Assembly: GCA_045808425.1 (NCBI GenBank)
Contig: JBJMFM010000146.1
Location: forward strand, 1 to 9,899
Direction of reading: 5' to 3'
Source: JAFAQB01 sp045808425
Lineage (GTDB): Archaea; Thermoproteota; Nitrososphaeria; Nitrososphaerales; Nitrososphaeraceae
Length of the DNA: 9,899 nucleotides
Part shown: positions 1 through 7,224 of the stretch, piece after piece
Numbering within the stretch: position 1 is the stretch's first letter
Layout: each line of letters opens with the position of its first letter
The notes under the pieces: generated by a model
Told to the model about the DNA's origin: nothing
Seen by the model: the letters and a program-made list of their open reading frames with translations, nothing else
The model's database searches: none
Position numbers and translations under genes: made by a program

Positions 1-266
1 TAGCACTTATTTCTCTCCCACATCTCTAAGCATGAACTTTATTCGTGTGTATAATAGCCTTACCCTTCTCTCTCCCTTACGGTGACAAACCTTTCTTAGA
101 TTTTTTTCTGTTAATATATCCAAAAAACCTCCGATAGGACAAGCGTTTTAGAATTACACAAAAAAGTAAAACTTTTAGTTTCAATTAACCCAGTCATAGA
201 TAATGACGAGTGTATCTGTTAAAACTAATTAATCGCTAGCGTTGGTAACATACCAAGGAGCTTAAG
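1..266. other. Non-coding left flank with a decayed minus-strand peptide
   Basis: No intact gene is visible here. On the minus strand, positions 132 down to 79 read GGFLDILTEKNLRKVCHR with no start codon. This resembles the minus-strand reading around 5760-5830, which has LNTLTEK followed by NERKICYNR. The matching DNA includes a 16-base exact word (100-115 against 5789-5804). Further words shared with the right side of the glycan block are TTTCAATTAAC (179-189), AGTCATAGATA (192-202) and TCGCTAGCG (233-241). The rest is AT-rich and probably holds the promoter of the gene at 267; the A/T-rich stretch at 221-232 is a possible TATA region. Confidence 0.4.
255..260 (+). promoter_or_regulatory. 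Shine-Dalgarno site of the GT2 gene
   Basis: AAGGAG lies six bases before the ATG at 267, a textbook anti-16S match and spacing. It fixes the start of this gene. It also stands out, because most other genes in the window have no such site. Confidence 0.7.
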
Positions 267-1274
267 ATGATAAAAACAAATAATAGAAAAGAGTTTTCAA
301 GCGCATTTATTATTCCTTATTATACAAATGGATATGACCACCACCAAGAGCAAAGTAGAGAAAAGCTATTAATTGCTGATACAATCGAAGGACTATTTTT
401 ACAGACTGACGAAGATTGGTCTGCAATTATTGTAGTTGATATGCATCCTAATGAGGAAACACATGATTATTTAATTCAATTAAAGCAAAAATACTACCCA
501 AAAATTGACGTCATTTTTTTGGAGCGAAATGTAGGTCCGGGAGTAAGCAGAAATTTGGGAGTCCTTAAGGCATTAGAACGTGGTAATACTATAATACTTT
601 TTAATGATTCAGATGACATATCTCATCCAAAAAGACTGGAAGTTGTTAAAAAAACATTTCTAGAGAATCCTCTAGTTGATCTAGTTTATTCGACCTTTGA
701 AGTAATAGATGAAAATAATAGATCAACACCTGTTGAAAAAATTTCTTCACCGATTTTAGAAATCTTAGAATCTCATGTGCAAAATCCATTAGAAGGAAAT
801 AATATTTGGATAAAAATGGGAACAGAAACTGGGATTACCAATATAACCTCTTCTACAGCAGTACGTATAAAATTTGCATATCAATGCCCTTTCCCTAATG
901 AAAGAGCATCAGAAGATTTCCATTCTTGGATAAGGATGTCAGCTTTTGGAGCCAACTTTAAGTATACTTCGTTAATTCCTACTAAATACAGAATACCAAG
1001 TTTTATGAAATATCAAGCTTCAAGGACTAGAATAGGTCTAGGCAATTTTAATCAAATAAAAGCAAGAGTTGATAGTGATGGTTTTTCCAAGGCAACTGAA
1101 ATTGCGCTTGCAAGAAATATCATAAAGCCTGAGGAAGTACCGCTGATTAAAGCAAAATTCTATAAAAGATTGGCCAAATCTATGATACGAGAAATGGAAA
1201 ATAAACTAGCCAATGAGCTCTTCAACAAAGCTATACAACTAGAATATGAAAGCTTTGTTTACTCTAACAAATAG
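267..1274 (+). CDS. GT2 family glycosyltransferase
   Basis: A predicted cytoplasmic glycosyltransferase of family 2 (GT-A fold), which would transfer a sugar from a nucleotide-sugar donor to a growing surface glycan. The N-terminal strand SAFIIPYYT (residues 12-20) begins the nucleotide-binding domain. NVGPGVSRNLGV (88-99) matches the conserved region before the metal site. NDSDD (113-117) is the DxD-type motif that binds the divalent metal and donor diphosphate. SED (215-217) fits the acceptor-side xED motif holding the catalytic base. There is no transmembrane segment, unlike dolichol-phosphate mannosyltransferases with C-terminal anchors. The length of 335 residues is normal for single-domain GT2 enzymes. 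The start is supported by AAGGAG six bases upstream. Donor and acceptor cannot be read from sequence. The gene is separated by 261 bases from the oppositely oriented GT4 gene, so it is probably transcribed alone. Confidence 0.9.
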   Translation: MIKTNNRKEFSSAFIIPYYTNGYDHHQEQSREKLLIADTIEGLFLQTDEDWSAIIVVDMHPNEETHDYLIQLKQKYYPKIDVIFLERNVGPGVSRNLGVLKALERGNTIILFNDSDDISHPKRLEVVKKTFLENPLVDLVYSTFEVIDENNRSTPVEKISSPILEILESHVQNPLEGNNIWIKMGTETGITNITSSTAVRIKFAYQCPFPNERASEDFHSWIRMSAFGANFKYTSLIPTKYRIPSFMKYQASRTRIGLGNFNQIKARVDSDGFSKATEIALARNIIKPEEVPLIKAKFYKRLAKSMIREMENKLANELFNKAIQLEYESFVYSNK

Positions 1275-1279
1275 ATACA

Positions 1280-1285
1280 TTTTTT
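1280..1285 (+). terminator. Possible T-tract terminator after the GT2 gene
   Basis: Six consecutive T residues begin five bases after the TAG stop, followed by more T-rich sequence to about 1325. Archaeal RNA polymerase can terminate at such tracts without a hairpin. The AT-rich background makes T runs common, so this is tentative. Confidence 0.3.
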
Positions 1286-1432
1286 GTTCTAACTGTGACT
1301 AAACCTTTTATATTTTGAAATAAAATAGGTCTTGATTTTGTGTTCTAGATTAGTTTCCTTTCCTTTTTCTATACATGTTGTAAACGTTCTGAAATGCTAT
1401 ATTAATGATTAGAGATATCAGATGTATTCGGA

Positions 1433-1460
1433 GTTGTATTGCTAAAACAATGAATACAAC
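1433..1460. repeat. 8-bp inverted repeat between facing genes
   Basis: GTTGTATT (1433-1440) and AATACAAC (1453-1460) are perfect reverse complements around a 12-base loop. The element sits in the 261-base spacer between the 3' ends of the GT2 gene and the convergent GT4 gene. There it could form a transcript-end hairpin on either strand. No U-tract follows it on either side, so it is not a standard intrinsic terminator. Nothing else is recognisable in the spacer. Confidence 0.35.
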
Positions 1461-1535
1461 ATGATTTACTTTAACGAATTATATAGAAGATGATGTTATA
1501 TATCTTGTGATTTTTTCATATGTATGACCATTGAA

Positions 1536-2711
1536 TTAATTATCTGATAATCTATTACTCCTCCTATTACTGCTATTATTATCATATATCCTATCAATAA
1601 GCATGTCAAATTTTTTCTTAAAATTCCTGGTATCAAAGTCTAATGCTCTATTTCTTAACTTGTGTTGAAAGTCTTTTGCTGAACTGAAAGCATGATCTAG
1701 TAACTGAGGTAGTTCACTTTTCTCTGTATATGTAAAACCATACTGTCCATTGTTTACTACTACTTCTAATGGTCCTCTCGATGCATGTACTACCGGTAGA
1801 CAACCTGCTGCCATAGCTTCTACAGTAGCGATCCCAAAATGTTCGTTTGGTCGCGGGTGAAAAAAAACTTTTGCTTTGAATAACAGATTTAAAACATCCG
1901 CTCTTCTAAGGTTTGGAAAGATCTTGATATTGCTATTTTTCTTGCATGAACCAATTAATTTATAATAGTAGTGTTTATTCTCTTTTGAGAGATATCCAAC
2001 AATATATAGCCTTTTGTCTTTTAAAATTTCTGAGCAGAAAGATTCTATTGCTAATTCAATTCTTTTTGCTGGAGCTATCCTTGATACTACTATGCAGATA
2101 TCTTTTTTGGCTGAAGAATGACAAAAAGGGATCTCGTCCACATTGATGGGTGGATACAATACAATACAATCTTTTCTATTCCACCTCTTAATGCATTCAT
2201 TTCGAGTAGACGATGAATTTGCCAAAACTATATCGCTAAAATCTTTTTCTCCTATGATGCATTTTTTGGTCAAAAAACTAAGAAATTTTATATCGTATCT
2301 AGAGGGGTCTGGAACGAATTCATAAGGATTATGGACATAATGCATTAAAGTATACTCTCTTCTATTACTAGTTACCTGCAAAGGATTGAAAGCTTCATGG
2401 GCTACAAATACTAACTCTGGACGCAATCCTTCGACTAATTTTTTGAGTTCAAGTGAATGATGAAAACCTAGCAGAGTTCTATTTATTGAGTATTTGATGT
2501 CTAGAATGCGTTCTAATTTCCCACTAGTATTGATTATTTTTATTCCATGAGGCTTTAAACAAAGTTCATCTGCCGATTGATTATAAGAAGTTGCATAACA
2601 GCATAATACTTCAAAACCTTTATTACGTAATAATTTCGCAATATCGGAGAATAATCTCTCGGCACCTGAATAGGTGTCTCCTCTGATATGAGATAATAAC
2701 GCTAATGCCAT
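1536..2711 (-). CDS. GT4 family glycosyltransferase, ALG11-like
   Basis: A retaining GT-B glycosyltransferase of family 4, predicted to add a hexose (probably mannose or a related sugar) to a lipid-linked or surface glycan at the cytoplasmic face. The N-terminal acceptor domain begins with the glycine-rich RGDTYSGAER (residues 10-19). VLYPPINVDE (184-193) marks the inter-domain linker. SRIAPAKRIE (210-219) carries the Arg/Lys pair that contacts the donor diphosphate. NEHFGIATVEAMAAG (289-303) holds the EX7E motif, with E290 and E298. The spelling of the EHFGI region and the GPLEVVV that follows (313-319) resemble eukaryotic ALG11 and its archaeal relatives more than bacterial WbaZ-type enzymes; this is from memory of the family, not a search. 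At 391 residues the length is usual. No Shine-Dalgarno precedes the ATG. A TATA-like box about 31 bases upstream suggests a leaderless message. The last 15 or so residues are polar and Ser/Asn/Arg-rich. Confidence 0.92.
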   Translation of the reverse strand: MALALLSHIRGDTYSGAERLFSDIAKLLRNKGFEVLCCYATSYNQSADELCLKPHGIKIINTSGKLERILDIKYSINRTLLGFHHSLELKKLVEGLRPELVFVAHEAFNPLQVTSNRREYTLMHYVHNPYEFVPDPSRYDIKFLSFLTKKCIIGEKDFSDIVLANSSSTRNECIKRWNRKDCIVLYPPINVDEIPFCHSSAKKDICIVVSRIAPAKRIELAIESFCSEILKDKRLYIVGYLSKENKHYYYKLIGSCKKNSNIKIFPNLRRADVLNLLFKAKVFFHPRPNEHFGIATVEAMAAGCLPVVHASRGPLEVVVNNGQYGFTYTEKSELPQLLDHAFSSAKDFQHKLRNRALDFDTRNFKKKFDMLIDRIYDNNSSNRRSNRLSDN

Positions 2712-2739
2712 GATTTAGTTGTTGATATATGTCTACTTG

Positions 2740-2746
2740 TTTAAAT
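2740..2746 (-). promoter_or_regulatory. Candidate TATA box of the GT4 gene
   Basis: ATTTAAA on the minus strand is centred about 31 bases before the ATG at 2711. An archaeal TATA box places transcription start roughly 25 bases downstream, so the mRNA would have almost no leader. This fits the absence of a Shine-Dalgarno. The region is A/T-rich, so position is the main support. Confidence 0.35.
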
Positions 2747-2772
2747 AGAATAAGATATTTCAGAAAAATTCT

Positions 2773-2779
2773 CTTATAG
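2773..2779 (+). promoter_or_regulatory. Candidate TATA box of the GT-B gene at 2801
   Basis: CTTATAG is centred at about 2776, which predicts transcription start near 2802. With the box at 2740-2746 on the other strand, it makes the 89-base gap a compact divergent promoter region. Confidence 0.3.
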
Positions 2780-2800
2780 CATGAGCATTTATAGAATGAT

Positions 2801-3832
2801 TTGAGGTATATTGATGGATACAATGTGTTAAAAGAAAGCGAAAGGCAATATTTTTTCATAGCAGATAATTATCTGTATGGCGGATGTGTGACGTTTACTG
2901 CTCATCTCATGCACTTATTAGGAAGGAAATGGTTTAGACGTATAACTAATAGGTTTGAGAGAGAGTTTAAAGAATTTGGATATGGTATAAGTTATCAGAA
3001 TGTCACAGCAAAAGTACTCGATTTTGCTGAAAAGCCATTCATTACTGATATGTTTAAAAATTTTCACCTTCTTGAAAAAATGAAACGCACTGATTTAACA
3101 GTAGTAATACATGATTCAACAGAAATTTCAAGAGAAAACGAACCATACCTTAAATATTGGAATATTATTTGCATCAGAAAAGCATTCCAACAATATCTTA
3201 AGGAAAAGTATGACCTTAATCCAAAGTTCCTTTATCATCCATTTCATGCCTACCCTGTTCAAAGCAATAACAATATTGGTGATGGTGACGATCATAGTAT
3301 TGCACACAAAACAGAGGCCGTGTCCATATCCAGGACAGATCATGGCAAACATACAGACATAATCCTAAATGCTAACAAATTAATAACTTCAAAAAATAAA
3401 AGTAATGATAATGCGATAAAGATATACGGCCCATTTAATTCAGAATATATCAACCCATTTGGACAGAAGCAATTCAAACAATATTATTGTGGAATATTCG
3501 ACCGGTCATTTGAAGCAGTATCTAATATTTTGAATAAAGCAAAATTTATGGTAGATTTAACGGTACTTCCTCATGATGGCGGTGGAACACAATATACATT
3601 TTTAGAAGCAATACATAATGAGACTGCGCTGATAATAAATCGAAAATGGATTGATGATGTAGATTCAAAGTATTGTGATTTCAAAGAAGGCTATAACTGT
3701 TTTGCAGTATCTAATGAAAAAGAATTAGCAGAAATAATCAGCAATACTAAAAATATAGATACAACAAAAATTGTTAATAATGCAAAGAAATTGATGGATA
3801 GACATACCAAGGCTGATTGGTATTCTGTATAA
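2801..3832 (+). CDS. GT-B fold glycosyltransferase
   Basis: A predicted soluble GT-B glycosyltransferase, probably GT4-related, acting on the same glycan as its neighbours. The N-terminal YFFIADNYLYGGCVTFTAHL (residues 17-36) is the first Rossmann strand plus glycine loop. VSISRTDHGKHTDII (174-188) is the start of the donor domain, with the Arg and Lys expected to contact the diphosphate. IYGPF (208-212) and LPHDGGGTQYTFLEAI (256-271) form the nucleotide-sugar site, with E269 in the place of the second Glu of EX7E. Residues about 153-172 form a polar Asn/Asp/Ser-rich linker. The start is uncertain. An in-frame stop at 2792 limits the frame, leaving TTG at 2801 or GTG at 2825. The only good Shine-Dalgarno (GAGGT, 2803-2807) instead serves an ATG at 2814 that is out of frame. 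The gene is convergent with the carbamoyltransferase, 32 bases away. Family assignment is fairly sure; the substrate is unknown. Confidence 0.8.
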   Translation: MRYIDGYNVLKESERQYFFIADNYLYGGCVTFTAHLMHLLGRKWFRRITNRFEREFKEFGYGISYQNVTAKVLDFAEKPFITDMFKNFHLLEKMKRTDLTVVIHDSTEISRENEPYLKYWNIICIRKAFQQYLKEKYDLNPKFLYHPFHAYPVQSNNNIGDGDDHSIAHKTEAVSISRTDHGKHTDIILNANKLITSKNKSNDNAIKIYGPFNSEYINPFGQKQFKQYYCGIFDRSFEAVSNILNKAKFMVDLTVLPHDGGGTQYTFLEAIHNETALIINRKWIDDVDSKYCDFKEGYNCFAVSNEKELAEIISNTKNIDTTKIVNNAKKLMDRHTKADWYSV

Positions 3833-3864
3833 CGCTTAAGGACTGCTACATACTTGTCTAATTT

Positions 3865-5607
3865 TCAATTATTCTTTGTAATCAAATAATTTCCAAGGAC
3901 TAGACCATCTAATTTAGAATTCTCTAAAGTCCATAATGCGGTTTGAGGAGTACCTACAATTGGATAGCCATGAAGATTAAAAGAAGTGTTGAGAATAGCT
4001 CCTTCGCCAGTATATGACTCGAATGTCTTTATAATTTTATGGTAATTTTGGTTCCACTCCTTCCTTACTGTTTGTGGTCTACATGTTCGATCGAATGGAT
4101 GAATTGTTGCAGGAATTTTGCCTCCTCCTTGTAAAGTAGAATCAAAGGCTTTTATCATATATGGAGCAAATTCTGCCTCAACAAGATAATCAGCTTTCCT
4201 TTCATCTAATATTGAGGGAGCAAATGGCATCCAAAAATCTCTTTGCTTTATCGCAAAATTGATTTTATTTACTACTCTTGTATTCCTAGGATCAGCAATT
4301 ATTGATCTGTTACCAAGTGCTCTTGGACCCCATTCAAGTCCTCCAGTAGATCTTGCAAGAATTTTCCCTTTCACCAATAGTTCTCCCGTGGTACCATCTA
4401 TATCGTCATAATAGTCATACTTCCATTTTTTTTCGTTATTATTAGTTGCTAGGTCAAGAATTTCTTTTATTTCATCATTACTATAAGATGGCCCATAGTA
4501 AATTTCTCCAACGGGTACATGTTCAGGTCTTATTCCTTCTCTTGCTGAATACTCATAATATCCTTGTAAAGCTGCTCCGATAGGAGTGCCTTCATCGTCT
4601 GGTGCAGGATAAAAAAAGATATCATCCACTTCTTGAAGCTCTCCAAGTATTTTATTTGCTTTAACATTTAGAAAAAGTCCTCCAGAACAGGCAACTTTGT
4701 GAATGCCAGTGGATCTAATTGCATTTTGAACCCATCTTTTCATTAGATCTTCGAAGTGTTGCTGTGCTGCAGCGGCAACGTTGTCAAATCTTTGATTTAC
4801 CAATAATTTTCTTAATTTGCTCTGAATCGTAGATGATCTAATTGTTCCTACTGTGTTTTCAAATCGAAGAGGGTTATGGGGATGAACACGTATTATTTTC
4901 TTCATCTGCTCAATACAATATTCTGCCCTGCCATATGGTGCTAGACCCATAACCTTATATTCGTGGTCCCAAGGCTTGAGTCCAAGAAATCTTGTTATCT
5001 CAGTATAAAATGCATTTCCTACTGAATCATAGTATGATGAAAATGCAATTCTCTGAATACGACTGTCCCTTCCTGTGTTTACAGTGGATGATAACCCATC
5101 ACCAGAACCATCAGCTGTAAGTATCAGAATACCGTCTTTGTATTTGCCATTATAACCCCAAGGCGACGTTCTATAGGCGCATGCAGCATGAGCTGTTTGA
5201 TGTTCTATTACAGTTGTTTCTGTATCTAGCAATTTTAGTCTCTCAAAGATTTTTCTAAGGTGTGCAAAGGTTCGACGTTTTCTTTTAAAGTTAGTATAGA
5301 ATTTGATATATCTATCAGAATGTAAAAGAGGACTTAACCGGATGAGTGCTCTTGTGCTCAAGGACTTCAAGTTTTCCATTCCAGGGGGATCAAAGCTAAC
5401 AAGACAGATCAAATTCACATCGCTTGGATCTGCTTTTGAAATTCTGAAGACTTCAACAATAGATTTTTCCGGAATACCTGTAAAATGTTTAGTATTATTG
5501 AGTCGTTCTTCTTGAACTGCTGCCATTGTCAGCCCATTCTTTACCAATGCCGCTCCGGCGTCATGACCATCATTTATTCCAAGAACCAGTATATTCCTTT
5601 TTGTCAT
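3865..5607 (-). CDS. NodU/CmcH-type O-carbamoyltransferase
   Basis: A member of the family of NodU, CmcH and TobZ. These enzymes use carbamoyl phosphate and ATP to form carbamoyl-adenylate, then transfer the carbamoyl group to a hydroxyl, often on a sugar. The N-terminal Kae1-like ATPase domain starts with LGINDGHDAGAALV (residues 9-22). VIEHQTAHAACAY (133-145) carries the metal-binding histidines H136 and H140. LTADGSGDG (163-171) is the phosphate/metal loop. EYKVMGLAPYG (216-226), CSGGLFLNVKAN (307-318) and YPAPDDEGTPIGAAL (333-347) follow. The C-terminal YrdC-like part has GGLEWGPRALGNRSI (422-436), DFWMPFAPSIL (457-467) and AILNTSFNLHGYPIVGTP (537-554). At 580 residues it is full length and all major motifs are present. 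No Shine-Dalgarno is evident. Beside three glycosyltransferases its target is most likely a surface sugar; that is inferred from context, and an acceptor other than a sugar remains possible. Confidence 0.95.
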   Translation of the reverse strand: MTKRNILVLGINDGHDAGAALVKNGLTMAAVQEERLNNTKHFTGIPEKSIVEVFRISKADPSDVNLICLVSFDPPGMENLKSLSTRALIRLSPLLHSDRYIKFYTNFKRKRRTFAHLRKIFERLKLLDTETTVIEHQTAHAACAYRTSPWGYNGKYKDGILILTADGSGDGLSSTVNTGRDSRIQRIAFSSYYDSVGNAFYTEITRFLGLKPWDHEYKVMGLAPYGRAEYCIEQMKKIIRVHPHNPLRFENTVGTIRSSTIQSKLRKLLVNQRFDNVAAAAQQHFEDLMKRWVQNAIRSTGIHKVACSGGLFLNVKANKILGELQEVDDIFFYPAPDDEGTPIGAALQGYYEYSAREGIRPEHVPVGEIYYGPSYSNDEIKEILDLATNNNEKKWKYDYYDDIDGTTGELLVKGKILARSTGGLEWGPRALGNRSIIADPRNTRVVNKINFAIKQRDFWMPFAPSILDERKADYLVEAEFAPYMIKAFDSTLQGGGKIPATIHPFDRTCRPQTVRKEWNQNYHKIIKTFESYTGEGAILNTSFNLHGYPIVGTPQTALWTLENSKLDGLVLGNYLITKNN

Positions 5608-5643
5608 TCTATTATCATCTAATAATCTTACCTTGAAAAAGGG

Positions 5644-5653
5644 AATTATAATT
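5644..5653 (-). promoter_or_regulatory. Candidate TATA box of the carbamoyltransferase gene
   Basis: The palindrome AATTATAATT is centred about 42 bases before the ATG at 5607. A start about 25 bases downstream would give a leader of roughly 15 bases. No ribosome binding site lies in that leader. Assigned on position and composition only. Confidence 0.3.
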
Positions 5654-5661
5654 GGATAGCT

Positions 5662-5949
5662 TTAAGAATCTTTTATCACACATGCGTGATTGTCACAAAT
5701 ATCTGCATCATACATACAAATTTGGACCTTCCCCAAACTCGGAGTATATACTATTTCAGTTCTATTGTAACAAATCTTTCTTTCATTCATTTTTTTCTGT
5801 TAATGTATTTAATTTAAAAACCACACCTACAGTCTTACCTTTTGTATTTTCCACAAATTCTGGAATCATGTCACTTACTTTTTTATCCATAGTTTCAATT
5901 ATATCCTCTATTTTTGTATTCTGTTTGATATGGTAAGGTTTTTAGTCAT
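5662..5949 (-). pseudogene. Frame-broken small Cys-containing ORF
   Basis: Three consecutive minus-strand segments read like one protein of about 95 residues split between frames. Segment 1 starts at ATG 5949 (MTKNLTISNRIQ) and stops just after an A5 run. Segment 2, after a one-base shift there, reads IEDIIETMDKKVSDMIPEF onward to TVGVVFKLNTLTEK and stops at 5783. Segment 3 opens at ATG 5790, across an A7 run, and reads MNERKICYNRTEIVYTPSLG, then continues through QICMYDADICDNHACVIKDS to a stop at 5662-5664. One A gained in the first run and one lost in the second would join all three. Cysteines and a histidine near the end (CDNHAC) could bind metal. I do not recognise the family. It may be a decayed gene, a gene with sequencing errors at homopolymers, or two tiny overlapping ORFs (5783-5890, 35 codons; 5662-5790, 42 codons). 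It lies just upstream of the carbamoyltransferase, on the same strand. Confidence 0.4.
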
Positions 5950-6385
5950 CGAGTCTAGTGATAGCATGTTTCAAGGTTTTTACCATCTCTTATAGCTCAT
6001 AGTATGATCTATTCTAGTAACAAATACTCAGCCATAGAAAGCACTATCAACTCTATTTTTATGCATACTGGTTATTAACTAACTACCAAAATAGCTACAA
6101 TGAATAACAAGTCATAGATACATTCCATACATGTGCTAAAAAATTTACGAGGTACTTCAACCAAGTGACGTTAACTGCAGTCGCTAGCGATATTTTTCAA
6201 TTAACTGCCATTTAATATGGTCTAATGTATTTTTTTCAGAATGATAGCAAAGTAACTTTAATCTAACAACTAGGATATACATAATGGAACTTGCTATACC
6301 ACTTTAATTCTTGGCTCTTCATACTGTATTTTATAGCAATTCTCCCAGACTCTTTTATCATAATCATTGACTCTTGTTATTAGGT
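5950..6385. other. Non-coding spacer with words shared with the left flank
   Basis: No convincing gene. It contains AGTCATAGATA (6110-6120), the 10-bp palindrome TCGCTAGCGA (6181-6190) and TTTCAATTAAC (6196-6206), all of which also occur in direct orientation at 179-241. A 34-codon minus-strand ORF (6263-6367) is open but has no supporting signal. TTTTAT at 6353-6358 is a plausible TATA box, about 30 bases before the ATG at 6386. Confidence 0.4.
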
Positions 6386-6883
6386 ATGGCTAATTTCAGA
6401 CTAAAATATAACAACTTTTATCAAAAATATAAAAATACGATACTTTTTAATAAAAATTTAATTCTGTCTGGAATAGCTGCATTCTTTGCAGGAGCCGTCT
6501 TTACTCAACTGTACGCGGAGCAAGGATTTGCTAATAATAATGATGATTTACTTAATGCGCTATCTACTTTGTCTGTTGAATATGGAGTATATATTCCGCT
6601 ATTTGCCGTATTATTTTATTTAGATAATAGATATAGGTATATTCATCCAATAACAGGTCAGAAGGATTCCACCCAGATAAAAAATGATATCAAAAAACTT
6701 TTTGCAGCATTTTCAATTTCTGAACTAATATATTCGGCATGTAAAATATCAGCTCAATACTATTTACTTCAACAGGATATTGAACCTTATCAGGCTTCTA
6801 TGTTGGCTGCAATACTGGCCTGGTTAATATTCCTTGTATGTATCAATACAGGCATAAAGGCTGTGAATTTGTTTAAAAAATAA
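6386..6883 (+). CDS. Four-helix membrane protein, possibly GtrA-like
   Basis: A 165-residue integral membrane protein. Hydrophobic segments lie at about residues 25-44 (LILSGIAAFFAGAVFTQLYA), 66-79 (YGVYIPLFAVLFYL), 105-127 and 137-160. The short basic N-terminus suggests it stays inside. The aromatic/Arg motif after the second helix (YLDNRYRYIHP) and the pattern of two helix pairs joined by a polar loop (88-103) recall GtrA-like proteins. Some of those help move lipid-linked sugars across the membrane, which would suit the nearby glycan genes. The resemblance is only by layout and I could not confirm it. ATG 6386 is chosen over an in-frame TTG at 6374, because a TATA-like TTTTAT sits about 30 bases upstream of it, which fits a leaderless message. 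No soluble domain is present. It is followed by a spacer of more than 300 bases. Confidence 0.75.
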   Translation: MANFRLKYNNFYQKYKNTILFNKNLILSGIAAFFAGAVFTQLYAEQGFANNNDDLLNALSTLSVEYGVYIPLFAVLFYLDNRYRYIHPITGQKDSTQIKNDIKKLFAAFSISELIYSACKISAQYYLLQQDIEPYQASMLAAILAWLIFLVCINTGIKAVNLFKK

Positions 6884-7224
6884 GAAAATGACCATTCTCG
6901 CAAAGAATAAAACAAGATTACCTGTGAGGAACAAGATTAGGAATCGGTCACTTAGGAAAGCCAGCGGTTTGTGAATCAAATTTGATATGATTGTGAGCCT
7001 AAAATTATGAAGCCTTTCTTCTCTCTTCTTTGGCAGCTAGCTAGAACCCCTTCAATAACATTATACTGCTATTAAAAACTATATGTTCAACCTTGTCTAC
7101 CATATTTTAAGTCAGTATTTTCATTCTAAATGAGCTTCCACGTTTTTCAGCAATTGCAGATGCTCGATAATAGAAGCCAAAATCTTAAGTATAATTATGT
7201 TGTAATATACATAGATCAAAGTAA
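6884..7224. other. Spacer with only tiny ORFs
   Basis: No supported gene. Five bases after the membrane-protein stop, ATG 6888 opens 28 codons to a stop at 6972-6974. The peptide is strongly basic (about ten Lys/Arg) but has no ribosome binding site. On the minus strand, 7184 down to 7107 reads FYYRASAIAEKRGSSFRMKI just before its stop, with no start codon, and could be the tail of a lost gene. TATAATTA at 7190-7197 is a candidate TATA box about 32 bases before the ORF at 7225. No tRNA or other RNA fold was recognised. Confidence 0.4.

Noticed and set aside
1946..2325. Two plus-strand ORFs of 66 and 60 codons
   Set aside because: Antisense to the GT4 gene, with Leu/Ser/Phe-rich shadow composition.
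2623..2859. 78-codon minus-strand ORF over the divergent promoter region
   Set aside because: It overlaps the GT4 N-terminus in another frame and has a Cys/Tyr-rich composition without motifs.
3111..3362. ORFs of 83 (+) and 74 (-) codons
   Set aside because: Out-of-frame shadows within the GT-B gene.
5652..5936. 94-codon plus-strand ORF
   Set aside because: It is Phe/Ser-rich with no start signal, and lies opposite minus-strand readings that look more like protein.
6263..6367. 34-codon minus-strand ORF
   Set aside because: Open by chance is likely at this length; no start signal, motif or partner gene.
6374..6385. TTG start giving four extra residues on the membrane protein
   Set aside because: The ATG at 6386 is in frame and sits at the right distance from a TATA-like box.
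6920..6985. Possible tRNA T-arm (GGTTTGTGAATC)
   Set aside because: The loop does not match GTTCRANNC spacing and no acceptor or anticodon stem could be built.
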